Shown in pieces: positions 1 through 11,682 of a DNA stretch of 64,000 bases. The stretch is from contig JASBNA010000006.1 of the NCBI GenBank assembly GCA_038087015.1, positions 744,001 through 808,000 of the forward strand, given 5' to 3'. Source of the DNA: Cerrena zonata. Taxonomy: Eukaryota > Basidiomycota > Agaricomycetes > Polyporales > Cerrenaceae. The notes under the pieces were generated by a model. That model worked only from the letters and a program-made list of their open reading frames with translations. It made no database searches and was not told where the DNA came from. Every line of letters starts with the position of its first letter. The first letter of the stretch is position 1. Position numbers and translations under genes: made by a program.

Positions 1-2
1 AA

Positions 3-176
3 GAGCGACAGCGAGAATCGCAACTCCGTCGAGACTTTGAGCGCGCATTCCTCATGCCCATGAGTGAAGAGCCAGAAGACGAGAATGCAGATCGTCGAAG
101 CCCTAATACAGCAATGTCGCCCACTGAGGCTGAGATGAATCTGGCTAGGAGTTTGAGGGCTGCTGGGTTCTTGTAG
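3..176 (+). CDS. 3' end of an unidentified gene (partial)
   Basis: An open frame enters from the left edge in frame 3 and ends at TAG 174-176 after 57 codons. It is hydrophilic and charged, with an Arg/Glu-rich beginning, an acidic stretch (EEPEDENADRR) and a short helical end closing in AAGFL. The other two forward frames stop within about 65 nt, so this is the only frame that can be the tail of an upstream gene. No domain is recognisable in so short a piece. It could also be chance, since there is no splice evidence inside the window. Confidence 0.45.
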   Translation, partial: ERQRESQLRRDFERAFLMPMSEEPEDENADRRSPNTAMSPTEAEMNLARSLRAAGFL

Positions 177-1015
177 GCTCATCAGAAGAGTTTGGAGGCT
201 GTTCGGAGGCTGCATCAGGGTTTCTTTCTTGACAGGTTCCTGTGCGATAAGGTATGATACCTTTGGGGGGTAATCTTATCCTGTGTATTCTTGCTATTGA
301 AGTATGTACTCATTGAATTTGACTGGCTAATCGGATACCATACTTTCTTTTCGTACGCATCGCCACGGGCTCTCTTTGTGAAATCATCGAAACACGGCCT
401 ACTACGGACTGATGTTGTCATCCGTAGATACCCTTCCCGTTTCATAATAACCTTAGTTCGTGACGTACTCTGGTTAGGCTCCGCCTCGGACGAAATTTGG
501 CAGAAACGACATAGGCTTGTGTGAGATGGCTATGTTATCTTCAATCTAACAACGCCTTCAATATTTTTACTCCTTACTAATCTTGACCGACTTAGCCGGA
601 GAAACCGTGATCGCCACAACCTATTCATATCTGTAATGGAAAACTCAATCACTCGTAATGCTATTATTGCGTTGAGATCTAAGACAGCGGGTAGAAACAG
701 TATTGCATAGCTCGTATAGTGACCAATGATATAGCAATTGTAGAATGCAAGTACGTAGAGATGATATTCGAGTATATCATTACATCAAGAAAGAACGTGT
801 ACCATTACGGTAAGATTAACCAAGAACTTTAGAACTGTATACATACGTAAAGAATAAGTTAGCAAAAGGGATATAGGAACATGAAATGGGTCCGTAAAGG
901 TTCGTCAATAAGGATACTGTACACTGTCATTTGATTCACCCCCTCCGAAATATTGGACATCATGTTAAACTTCACCTCCAACTCGACTCGACCATCAACA
1001 TCAAACCCAACCAAC
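177..1015. other. Non-coding stretch, nothing recognised
   Basis: AT-rich sequence with stops in all frames. Short open frames here (for example 291-524 plus and 859-1101 minus) have no recognisable protein character, except that the 859-1101 minus frame could supply an alternative C-terminal exon for the neighbouring membrane protein gene. Probably 3' flanks of the two adjacent genes, which converge here. Confidence 0.5.
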
Positions 1016-2444
1016 TCAACATCTTCCTTGCGTAGGTGTGATGGGGATTGCATCCCACCTATCATAAACTTCATGTTTCCCCTCCTTCGACACGACCCCA
1101 TACACCGGCACGGAATATGTCATCGAAGGGTCTGAGACCTGTTTCGGTGGGTGGCTTGCGACCGATTCAGGATTAGTTCGGATAGCTGGTTCCTTCAAGT
1201 CGGATGTCGTGAGTTTATTATCACCCAGGACATGGGACCAAAAGGGATCGTACTGTAATGGAGATTCTGTGAGTCTTGAAGGCGAGATGACTTCTGAGTC
1301 TTCCTCGCCGAAGTAAGAATCGGAATGGAAGGAGTCTGAGATACTGTGTACGGTGTTGTCACGTTTACGTTCTTTGCGAGAGTTCCCTGAAGTCTCGGCT
1401 CTGTCTCCGGAAGTTCCGAAAGCAGTGGGTGGAGAAGCAGGGGCAGATGGATGTTCGGGTATAGGAGGAATAGCCTTGTTCGTATTCCAAGGTTGCTCGA
1501 AGGCGTTCCATACTGAGGTCGTTGCAGAGGACTGAGAATAAATCGACGCCGTGGATACAGGACTAGGTGGTGCCTGCTCATCCTCAGCGTGATAATTCCG
1601 AGTTGACCGGGTCGTTGCAATGCGAGCGAGCGTGGGTTGTGGTCTCCTCCGACTCTTCGTACGCTGAGGACCCAGGAACGACGGTGCTTCTCGAGGCTGG
1701 GTAAGGAAAGAAGGACGACGGAGCAAATCAGGAGTTTTGCTGCGGCTCAGCGATGGTGGTAACACGGAACCCTGCTCCTGACGGGTTTGTGAAAGTACCT
1801 GGGGCAAAGGTGGGGACGATGGTTGAAGTGTAGGTGGTATGTATCGAACGGGAGGCAGAGATGCTAGAAGTTGAGGTTGGGCAGGAGGCGACACCACTCG
1901 AGTCTGCACTTGAGATAGTGGGGATCTGCTAGGCGGCCTCGTAGACTTTTCTGCAACAGGCAGTGAGGTCTTAGCGTTGTCCCGCGACGGTGGAGCATAG
2001 AATGGTTGAGGATTAGATGGTAAGGCACTAGGAGCCGGGAAGACGAAGGTCATGTTCCTATCGGGCGACGGTAGAGGAAAATCATCGTCATGCTCCGTAG
2101 ACGAAGAATGCTCTGACTTTGTGAGCAAAGGTGTATTCGTCTCGGAGATGTTTCTCGTGTGCCCCCAGATTGCTTTCTCGATATCGATCTTCTTGAACGT
2201 CTGCTTTTTCCTATTTCTCCGCCTCCAACACTTGACGAAGAAAGGTACGGCGACTAGGAGGCATACTCCGAAGGTTACCGGAATCGCAATAGCCAATGCG
2301 AGTTCCAGGGAGTTCATTGCAGGTTCAGTTATCTTAAAAGTCGGTCGAGGTCAGTATGAGTGAATGGGTAAGTTCCAAGGTGAGTATGAGGAATCAAAAG
2401 CAAAGGTCCTTACTACATACCTGTCCATCTTGGGTCACAGCCAT
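1016..2444 (-). CDS. Single-pass membrane protein with long proline/serine-rich tail
   Basis: Two exons on the minus strand: 2444-2421 (MAVTQDGQ) and 2332-1016, joined over an 88-nt intron (2420-2333) that starts GTATGT, has a CTGAC branch site and ends TTTTAAG; phase is kept. The product is about 446 aa. One strong hydrophobic helix lies near the N terminus (about residues 18-38), followed at once by a basic stop-transfer run (KCWRRRNRKK), then a long disordered tail rich in Pro, Ser and Arg. This resembles the many Agaricomycete single-pass proteins with a cytoplasmic low-complexity tail; no enzymatic domain is seen. Further extracellular exons may lie upstream in 2445-3170, and an alternative splice near 1020-1100 would extend the C terminus into another frame. 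Function unknown. Confidence 0.7.
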
Positions 2445-4180
2445 CACTGGAATACTACAATCGCAGGCTAACAACCACCGTCAATAATGATATAAAAGGG
2501 ATATAATCGTGCGGAACAACAGAAGCTGGGGGTGTGAACTTCCCGCAGCAGATGCATAACGAGAGGGGTATATAAGTCCTGCACCGCCCATAGAGAATCC
2601 TCTGCGGCTTGGATCGCCTAAGCAAACATGCACTGCAGTTCTCCTATCCGCATTGGCGGTATGAAAAACCCCACTAAAGCAAGAATCGGGGATCCGAAAA
2701 TGTGACTAAAGGATATCAAGTGGACGCGCTTGGAGACGTGGGCTGTATCATTATGTGTTTCACTGCTTGAACCGGCGTTCCCGTGGAGAAGAGAGGATGG
2801 AAGAAATTACGAATGCAGCCATATGTACGGGTAAGACATAGGTCACGGTTGGCTCGGAATGGGACTTTGGTAGGTTAAACACCCCCTATCCTAGGAGTTG
2901 TACGGTTCATGATATGTTACCATGGGTGCGATATGCCAGCAGGTGCCGCAGTCGTCGCTGCCGATAGTACGCAGGACATTCGAGTGGTTGTATAATGGCA
3001 GAACAGGACATGACAGTTGAGAGGAAGAGAACATGACGATGGTTTCCATGTTCTTAAGTTGTAGGTAGAGTCTTGTCACGGTAGAATCGGATAAGTTCAA
3101 ATCAGAAAGAGATTGTTGCAGTGACGCATTGACGCCCACCGCGCTGAGCTTGACGTCATCGAACAAAACTGAGGCTACAAATCGAATACTTTAGACTACG
3201 CTCGTCTCAGGACCCTACTAGTGAGCTCTTTCAAGTTCAAGGTCTATAAATACTAAAATATTAACTGTATGGATCGTAATGCTTTGATTCAGTCCTGAAA
3301 CCTATCGAAGCCACGGTATCGTGCTCCAGTGACGGAAGTTGAGTATCGGGCGATGACAAAGGTATGCACACCATACCGTACTCTATATCTACCACCGAAC
3401 ATCATTGTGTTGACTGACTTAAGTCATAGTTCGACCCTCCATGCCAGGCACAAGGTACATCCTTCTATTACTCGATACCTGTTCCAATGCTGATAATTGG
3501 TATAATATATAGCTTGTGGGCTCCAATCTTGCCTAGGAAAGAACACCTATTCTCCGGAGAAATGTGACAAGTACATGCGCGACTTATATAAATGTTGTGC
3601 AGATATGTACGATTCTACAGATGGGAAAGGTGAATCCACCGCCTGTCCTATGTCCAGAGTTGTATGGAAGTGGCTTCAGAATCATCCCCAAGATTAGTGT
3701 AATCATGTCATATATCGCACCGAACAACGCATTCCTTGGTACTAGATATGATGAGGGAAAAATGTACATTGAGATAGATAGAGATAGATACACTCGAGTC
3801 GTAGTATATATAGCGGATAGTAGATCTCGAGGATAAGGAATAAGCCCAGAAGGGCGGATGAGAAAGGTGACCATCAGGAATCGGTACACGCGCAAGGAAA
3901 GAAACTACTCTACCACACACCAATCTACTCTAATTCACTACACTACGGCTAAAGCCAATGCAAGTCAAAAAGTATCAGATCAGGTCCAGGTATCTCGTTT
4001 CATTCCAGGCAAGTCCGTATCCATATTCCAGGTTGAGGTCCCGCGGGGAGGGCAACGGTAGCCTTACGAGAGGTGCGTCTAGCATCACCTCGCAGTCTGA
4101 AGTGTATTTTCAGACGAGGCCTACCATTGTTCCCCGCCTTGTTCGTTCATCAGTTGCTGGTGCCAGTGTCATCTTGAGTT
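2445..4180. other. Gene-poor stretch, possible unresolved upstream exons
   Basis: No complete gene is supported. A minus-strand open frame at 2891-3166 (91 aa) has a plausible amphipathic composition and might be an upstream exon of the membrane protein at 1016-2444, but I could not find splice sites joining them. A short GATA-rich microsatellite lies near 3774-3792. Other open frames overlap each other on both strands, which suggests chance. Confidence 0.35.
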
Positions 4181-4367
4181 CTTACTACGACAGTCGATCC
4201 ATTGGGAGACTGGGTTCGGAGGTGGGCATATTCGAGTGCTTCTTACTACGGCGGTCGATCCGTTGGGAGACCGGGTTCGGAAGTAGGCGTGTTCGCCGGC
4301 GGGTCAAGATGAGACCCTTCTTACTACGACAGTCGATGGGAGACTGGGTTCGGAAGTAGGCATGTTC
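4181..4367. repeat. Three near-identical direct repeats of about 50 bp
   Basis: Three copies of a unit that begins CTTACTACG, continues with a GTCGAT core, GGGAGACTGGGTTCGG and ends near ATGTTC. Copies are 4181-4233, 4242-4294 and 4320-4367; the third lacks five bases in its middle. Spacers of 8 and 25 nt separate them. They sit about 90 nt beyond the stop codon of the acidic protein gene (4460-7030, minus), so they may fall in its 3' UTR. Divergence is only a few substitutions per copy. Confidence 0.85.
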
Positions 4368-4459
4368 CAGCAAAGATGTAAGCAAAGAGTATCTCATGTA
4401 GCGTGGGGCGTCCGTTGCAATTAGTATTAGTGCCGTTGTATGCGGGGGGACCGGGTGAG

Positions 4460-7030
4460 TCATTGCCCGTGCTCGACAGATGCCGCTGCGAGTGTGGGCA
4501 GCGACGGTGCAGAAAGCGGACCGAAGGACAGCTCGTCCAGAGACTTGGACACCAGAGGGAACTCTTCGTTGAGCAGCGTCTTGGCAGTGAGGCCGAGGTC
4601 TTCGAGGGGCAGAGAGTTGTCACGGCCAGGTGAGAATGGCGCAGCTTCATTCTTCAGGTTGCTGTCGAAGGAGCAGACGGCAGAGTTAAGAGAGAACGGA
4701 GGTCGTTCTGCTGCCAAGAGCGAATCCTTGAACTCGACAGCAGGAAGAGAGCTGTCTTCCGGTAGTGTCTCAATAGAGCCGGCAGAGGCCTCGTCTGAAG
4801 GCTCAGGTAGGCTGTCGTCGAAGGAACAGACGGCAGAGTCAAGAGAGAACAGGGGTCGTTCTTCTGTCAAGAGAGGATCCTTGGACTCGAGAGTAGGAAG
4901 AAAGCTAGCTTCTGGTAATATCTCAATAGAAACCTTGTCTGAGGGCTCGAGTACAACAGGAATAGACTGGTCGAAGAGAGTTTGAGCAACAGACTCGAGA
5001 GAAGGGGCATCGAGAGAGGCGTCCATGATATCCAATGCTTCAGGGACATCGGCTTGGCTCTGCAGACAGGTTGGTTAGAAATAGTCCGAGTCACGATGAT
5101 ATGCAGTGTCACTCACGTCGTGTTTATTCTGCTGTTCCACACTTTGACATGCATAGAGGAGCTCAGAGGCCTCTGCCATGTCAGAGAGCGAGGACGCAGA
5201 CTCAGAGGGGGGGAGATACTCTTCAGGGAGGCCATCATAAGAAAGTTCCTCGCCAGCTGCTGAGATTTCGTCCCATGACAATTCGGAAGGAACAGCGCGG
5301 TCAGATAACATAGAGGCCGCACTCATCTCTGAATTGGCTGGTGAGAGGGGCGGCGAGAGGTCTATGTCGGAAGGCACAGCAGCAGGAGCATCAGTGGTGT
5401 CCGTCTCGTCCAGTGTTGCAAGAACGTCATTGTGGTACAACTCAGGTTGGGTCTGCAAGGTATATGGTTAGACACAGTCAACACTGCACAAAGGGTTACT
5501 CACGTCGTCCTGACCTTGGTGTTCCGCAGCTGGCTCTGCATACTCAAGGACAGGAGTCTGTGCCATATCAGAAGACGATGACTCAGAGTTGGGGAAATAC
5601 TTGGCAAGGAGACCGTCGTCCGAAGGCCGCAAGTAAACGGCATCAAGCTCCTCCCAGAACGAGTCAGGAAATGGTGAAGTCGGTCTCGGAGCCCAGGCGT
5701 AGTCCTCTGCCATGGAGATCGTACTGATGTCTGAACAGGCTGGCGAGAGCGGTGATGAGAGGTCATCTCTGTCAGAGGCAGTGTCATAAGGGTTGTAGAC
5801 ATCATCATCTCTGTCGGAGAGGGCATCGTCAGTGTTATAGACATCATCATCCGTGACATAGTCATCATCTCGGTAGTCATCATATATGCCATAGACAGCA
5901 GCATCCATGCCAAGAACAGGAGAGTTCAAAGGAGACTCGGCCCGAATCGCCCTGATCTTGTCCATGACCTCTGCCCATTTGGGCTGCGTCCAGTCAATAT
6001 CCGCGATGTCTATGTCCGACTCCGAGTCGCTGAAGGGAATCTCAGCATCAAGCTCCTCTTCACCAGGTTCAGAAGAAGTGTCGATTGGCTCCTGGATAGG
6101 TGATCCTGCAGGCGTGTCGTCCTTGGGCGTAGGTGCAACGGCAATGGACTGTTCGACGAGTGTTTTCTCAACAGAGGGCATGCCGAAGTATGCTGTCTCG
6201 TCGAGCGACTTCACGTCGTCCATGGTGGAACGTGCATCAAGGAAGACTGCATCGTCGAACGACTTAGAGTCGTTCATCACTGCAGAAGCCGACATCAGGA
6301 TGCGCTCGATGCAGACAGTTGCCTCCACAACGACATCCTTGGGCTGGTCCTATGCACGCCAGGGTCAGCAATATTCCACTGTGCATGGCGGGATCACTTA
6401 CGTCAGACTGGGTTGCGGTCGCCATTGGGAAGAGCTCCGAAAAGTCAACCTGGAGTTCAAACTCTCTGTGGTTGATTGCCTGGTCAGCCAAGTAGATTAC
6501 CAACAGCACAAGTGCAGCCTCAGCGAGAGAGAGGTACAGCTTGAGAAAGTAGACCATGGTGGCCATGGACCAGGTCCGGCGTGTGCAGAGCTTCCGTCTC
6601 TCCAACACAAAGTCGATGGGGAGAAGCGACAAGTCGATTGTCACCTCGTCCTCCCACGGACTGCAGGGGGTGGAGGATGCATTGTCGCCCGCTGTGCCAG
6701 TTGAAGCAAGACCAGTGCCCTCAGGTCGGTAGGCGGCTAGTGCTTGGGTGGTGCGAGGGATGACCGATGGCGGGAGCGAGACGGGGCGGAGAGCAAGCAA
6801 GCCAGGGATACCCCAGGAGCATTGGTAGAGGCCGAGTTGGAGAAGATGCCGGTGGGAGTGTTGAAGTCAGAGAGGGACGCGTGACGAGCGACGAAGTAGG
6901 CCAAGACGGGGAGTTCGAAGACGAGGTCGAATGCCGAGTAGTTGTAGAGAGTGACCGAGGATTGGATGAAGGAGTTGAAGACCCCCACGAGGGCGAGAGC
7001 CCCCGTGAGGAGATATTGGTAGAGCAACAT
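4460..7030 (-). CDS. Acidic membrane-anchored protein built from duplicated exons
   Basis: Minus-strand gene of at least five exons. Exon 1 starts at 7030 and is hydrophobic (two probable membrane helices). The frame then shifts near 6770-6840, where an intron must lie that I could not place with confidence (a GTATCC donor at about 6811 is the best candidate). Exon 2 ends at 6402 and carries another membrane helix (SLAEAALVLLVIYLAD). Exons 3 (6349-5504), 4 (5452-5117) and 5 (5059-4460) are joined by 51-57-nt introns, all phase 0, each with donor GAC|GTRAGT. They encode a strongly acidic Ser/Asp/Glu-rich domain. Exons 3 and 4 end in related sequences (SSDMAQTPVLEY / SLSDMAEASELLY), and exon 5 holds two tandem repeats of about 50 residues sharing SAVCSFD and LPE motifs. 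No known domain recognised. A TATA-like box lies about 110 nt upstream of the start. Confidence 0.7.
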
Positions 7031-7878
7031 CAGCGAAGACCAGCGATGTGCAGTGTGCGGGGGTTGTTGAACTCGGCGGGGATGGTGGGGGTCGGGGGGA
7101 GAGGTGGTCTTGGGGTAGACGATGTTGAACGTCTGGCTTTATATGTCCAGGACGATGACCCACATCTCTGGGTCTCCGAAATGCAACCTTCGACTTGCGA
7201 CGAAGTAAGATAGAAGTAGTATCGCCTGTCCTAATCCGGCAATCAACTTGCCTTCTTCGGACACTACCTCTCGGCGGGCTTTTTGATTGGCTGAGCAGTA
7301 GGGTTGAGTAGACTCACTGTGTATCCATAAATGCATTGATCCTAGCTCACCAACTATGCAAATTATAGTCTGGGTGGTGCTATCTCTGTTACGAGACCGA
7401 TATGGATACCGTGACACCAGATATGTGCCAGTCGTGGTAGTACTAATCATATGCCCTCGATTTCGCTGTAGTGATCACCATAGAATCAGGCTGAAACTAG
7501 GGTATTCTACTTGTGTAATGACCATTAGCTTTGGCAAAGCTAGATGAGGCGTTTCCTGGCCTTTCGATAAATAGAACCAGACTGCAAGATAAGATGAAAG
7601 CAAAGGATCACTGGCAAGCCTTGAGACGCGTGGCTTCGACTCGCACTCGGATAACACCGTGACCGATCAGACACACCCAGCTTGTTTATACCTCCTCCTT
7701 CTAATCCTCAACTGTACTCTTTCTGTAAACCTCTTACAATCAACTTCCAGCACCCAAGTTCCCGTCATCCAGGTCTACCATTCTAAAATCTCTGATCTCT
7801 CGTTTGCCTGGCGTTTGCCTAGCGCTGTACAACGGGAGTCTTGATACAGTACTTCACATTCTTAAATAACAAGACCAG
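7031..7878. other. Divergent intergenic region
   Basis: This 848-nt stretch separates divergent genes. Apart from the TATA-like box at 7137-7146, no feature is convincing. A minus-strand open frame (7139-7450) contains one hydrophobic run but terminates in the TATA-like box, so I do not call it a gene. Confidence 0.4.
7137..7146 (-). promoter_or_regulatory. TATA-like box for the 4460-7030 gene
   Basis: On the minus strand the sequence reads ACATATAAAG, about 110 nt before the ATG at 7030. It also introduces an in-frame TAA, which argues that the long open frame further upstream is not part of the protein. Confidence 0.4.
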
Positions 7879-9238
7879 ATGAACAACTGGACATGGATGA
7901 ACTACGAGAATCATCTGGAATCCATAATGTCGCAACTTGTGCCTGTTGATACCAACCTCGGACCCCTGCTTCCCATTGAGCTCTGCGAAAGAGTGATTGA
8001 TTGGATAGCTAACGATTGGGATGGACTGACACTCTGTGCGTGCAGTTTAACATGTCAAGCTTGGCTTCCACGTAGTCGTCATCGTTTATATGAACGTATC
8101 GAATTGAAGACTTGGAACATATTATCCCGACCAGCCGAGGCAATCACTTACCTACCTACACGCCTTCAACGCCTCACTGCCACATTAAGAGCCCACCGTA
8201 TATTGTCTGGCTATGTCCGCCGTCTGACTATCGACCCATCTTACCCAAGCATGGAGAGTTTCCCTGATCATCAGGAGAGAGACGGCATCTCCGCGCTTTG
8301 TATCAGCTTGTTCTTTCCTCGCCCTCTCAAAAACCTGCGAGAGCTTCATCTCGGATGGATGTCCCTCGCTCTGACCCACGCCCAATTTTTTCGCGCCCTC
8401 GCCCTTCACAAAACCGTCACCACTTTGTCAATCGTTCGTATTTCTTTTGCCATGGGGTCCCAGCTAGCGAGGTTGATCCATTGTTTTCCGGCCCTCGTCA
8501 ACTTACGTGTCGAGGGTATCGACATTACCTTCGATGACCACAATACGCTATCCCCCTTACCCAAATCTCAGCACAAAATTCCGCCTCTCTCTACTCTTCG
8601 GTTCTCTGGTGATTCAAGACATTTCGAAAGTTTACTGACACTCGCTATTCCTAAATCGATAGAGACTGTACATTCTATGTACATTGAGTGTTTTGGATCC
8701 GCTGCAGTGTCAATGGCAGTCGCTCGATGCGGCGCATCCCTCATCGACCTTGATCTCATCATTGAGTCTCATAATACTATTACATCCTCCTTCGGTCAGT
8801 TCTCCATGAATCCTGCGAGATGTCCTCTAATCCAGTATACAGACACCCTAGACTTTCGTACAAATACGAATCTAGAACACCTTTCTCTCAAGGGTAGCCA
8901 TGGAATTACAATCGCTAAGCTCTCGTCACTGTACACCATCCTATCCACAATCTCCTCCGCCGCACTACAACGACTCTCCATAGAATTAAATTTCACAGAG
9001 GACGACCCGAAGGTTTCGAGCACCGAGGTCAACAGCCGCAAGTGCTTACCAACCAGCGACGTTCACTGCTCTTGATAACCTCCTACAAACCAAAACCTTT
9101 CGCTCGTTGGATCGCGTTTCCCTGAAGATTAAAGGTGTTGAACCTTACCCTCCAGGTGGAGATATACTTTTCCCACGGACACATAAGAGAGGGATGCTAG
9201 AATGGGAGTATTGGCAGCGTCCTAGGTTGGACTGGTAA
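7879..9238 (+). CDS. F-box-like protein, C-terminal part out of frame
   Basis: The first 398 codons (7879-9075) encode an Agaricomycete-type F-box-like protein: an N-terminal block beginning LLPIELCERVIDWIAN with the typical Cys/Trp pattern (CACSLTCQAWLPRSRHRLYE), then a region with leucine-rich beta strands. F-box proteins normally recruit substrates to an SCF ubiquitin ligase. Near 9010-9060 the coding character moves to another frame, which continues with a family-like ending (LDNLLQTKTFRSLDRVSL) to a stop at 9236-9238. No GT-AG pair joins the two frames in phase, so there is either a 1-nt lesion or a missed non-canonical junction; the in-frame TGA at 9073-9075 truncates the protein as sequenced. 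The start codon could instead be the second Met (7894) or the ATG at 7927. Confidence 0.75.
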
Positions 9239-9557
9239 AGCTCATCTTCTTTGATTTTTCTGATGCATGCATGTATGTATGATGCGCTGATAAAAGATGA
9301 CTAGAATGAAGCATACGTGACTAATGACGTTGAAGGGATCCAATAGCACGGTTTGCAACGTCAAACGAGCTGGAATTTAAGCACTCGGTGACATACCTTG
9401 TAACGACCTTCATATATGCCTCGCTTCCAATGTCATCATGTCAAGATGTCGACTAGCTAGTCAATATGGCAATTGCCAAGATGGTCTTACCAAATAGTGT
9501 CAAACAATGATTGATGTTGACTGGGACTTATTATCATATCTCAGCACCTCCATCACC

Positions 9558-11311
9558 ATGTCGAGCCTACTTGAATTGCCAGCCGAAACACTCATCGATA
9601 TTCTACGAGAACTTCCTGGTGATGATATTCTGCGGTGCAAACAAGTAGGTACCAAAAACCGTTATCATAGACGTTTACGAATCGATCTACGTTGTCAGAT
9701 ATGTAAAACAATCCAGGGTCTCATTGACAACGATATCCGACTCCAATACCAAATCAGGCTGGCTGTCAATGGTATGGTGGACAACCCATCTTGTAGTCTA
9801 CCCACTTCGGAGCGCTTCGAGCGTTTGGTAGCGTATGAGGATGCTTGGAAATCCCCACGTCTCAAAGATCCCTACGAACTCAATCTTGGAGGAGATGGTG
9901 CTTGGGAATTCTCCTGCAATGTACTTGCACAGGCGAAAGATGATCGGACCATCTTATTTGTGCAGCTCCCCTCTTCTATCCAACAAACCCCAGAGAAACG
10001 TTGGGAAATCTCAGACATCGGATTTAAAATTGATGACTTCAGTATGGATCCTGACCAAGATCTTCTCGTTGTAGGCGAGAGTCAACCAGCGTATGTCTTC
10101 GGCTCGACTATAGCATCATATCATCCTTACTTAGCTTCGGATCGTCAGTGCTAAATATGTTCTCCATGTGTCTACCCTAACAGGAGACAAGCACCCACTT
10201 GCCTGTGATACGGGTTTATTGAACTGGGCTACAGAAATAGAAATGCAGCATCCTAACCTCAGAATAGCGGGCGATTACGTTGGTGTAGGTTTTGATTCCC
10301 CTGATATCGATTTGCCGAGTGAGCTTGTCGTCTGGAATTGGAAGACAGGACAAATCCATCTTGTAGGTGACATCACGTCTCTGTGTCCTTCTACTAATCA
10401 TGTTACATAGGCTTTACGAGGCCCTCATCTCTCCGTCTATTCATTCTTGACTTTAGATCGTATCATTGTCCTCGAGATGAATGATGGGGTTTACTTTCGA
10501 CCCACTGGTCTTAGGATCGTGTCCTTCAGCACCCCCGCACTGGAATTCAAGGATATAGATGAAGCTTCCTACGACTGCTGTTTTGGTCTGCCTGAAGTGG
10601 AGGATGACGAAGATGACGGGACTCCTCTGGAATACATACAGCTAAGGTCGGAGCCCTCCCCTTTTGCTTCATCCAGAATCAATCCAACAACACCATTCCG
10701 CGTTGATACTGATAAACGGATTTTCGCCCTGACCTTCGTATTAATGGATTCCATTTCCATTTCCGACGATGATCACCAGAACACGACTCTCCTGATCTCA
10801 GGAGAACGCCTTACGGAACGTTTGAAGTCTATCCAAGCTGAAGAAGGTCGACGCATCCTCTGGGATGATTGGGGCCTAACCGATTGTTCCATATTTGTTA
10901 ACATCGAAGGCTACGATGACTCATGGGTGTGTAACGTGTACGGTACACGGTTGATCAACCGATCACTCCCTGACTCCGGACCATACGTGCTGGACTGTAA
11001 CAAATTTGCGTGTCAAAGAGCATCTACGCTACCTGTCGATGGAGATGCATGGAGTTTACGAGAGAAAGAGGAAGCTAGGGATGGTGGATGGTTTTCCAGA
11101 GAACTTTCGGATGCGAGCCTGCCAGTGCTACAACATAAGTCTCTTCCTATGAATACAATCACGCGCTACGAAGCTGCTATATTAAATGAGCAGAATATCG
11201 TCATCATCGTTGATTCAGTGAGTTTGTTCCGCTTTGCGTTCTCTGACACGATGCTAATTTTGTGTTCAGCAATCTCCGACAACACAGTATTGCGTCGCAA
11301 GTCTATACTAG
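9558..11311 (+). CDS. F-box protein of the Agaricomycete LELPAE type
   Basis: Five exons: 9558-9644, 9699-10090, 10149-10362, 10411-11217 and 11270-11311, joined by introns of 54, 58, 48 and 52 nt that keep phase; the product is about 513 aa. The N terminus carries a compact F-box (LLELPAETLIDILRELPGDD), predicted to bind Skp1 in an SCF ubiquitin ligase. The rest is a large, mostly beta-strand region common in mushroom F-box families, with no named domain. I chose ATG 9558 because it lies just before the F-box in a good context (CACCATGTC); an in-frame ATG at 9507 would add 17 residues. The first intron is a multiple of three with no stop and would be read through by a naive gene caller. The preceding gene is also F-box-like, so the two may belong to a local family cluster, though their sequences are not close. 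Confidence 0.85.
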
Positions 11312-11682
11312 TTATCCTCCGAAGAATCCCTTGATTTCTACTAGAAGAAAGGTTGTTATAACTCGGCTGTGACGATTGCTGGGACGAAGAAGAAGTGTCA
11401 GGGCAAGTGACCAAAGTCTCGAGGACGTGGTACCTAGTGCAAGTCACTTACAAGAAGGTAGATTGGACAATACTGGGGATCACTTTGGATTTAAACTAGG
11501 GGGATGTGATCGAGAATGCAGGCAGGGTGAGTAATTCGTTCCAGCAGTTGGATATAGATCGGAATCTTGAGGCCAAAAGCATCGTGAAAGAAAATACAAA
11601 TCAATGTCCAAGTAGAGAAAACCGTACGCTAGTTAGTATACAAGAGAATGTAAAAGCCAGAAGATCGGAATCATGTATAAAA

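Noticed and set aside
4440..4985. Plus-strand 181-codon frame within 4.4-5.0 kb
   Set aside because: Antisense to exon 5 of the acidic protein; its repeats are only the reverse image of the real internal repeats.
5907..6704. A 265-codon plus-strand frame opposite the acidic protein gene
   Set aside because: It crosses a spliced intron of the minus-strand gene, whose exons have consistent phases and repeated motifs; the plus frame shows no domain.
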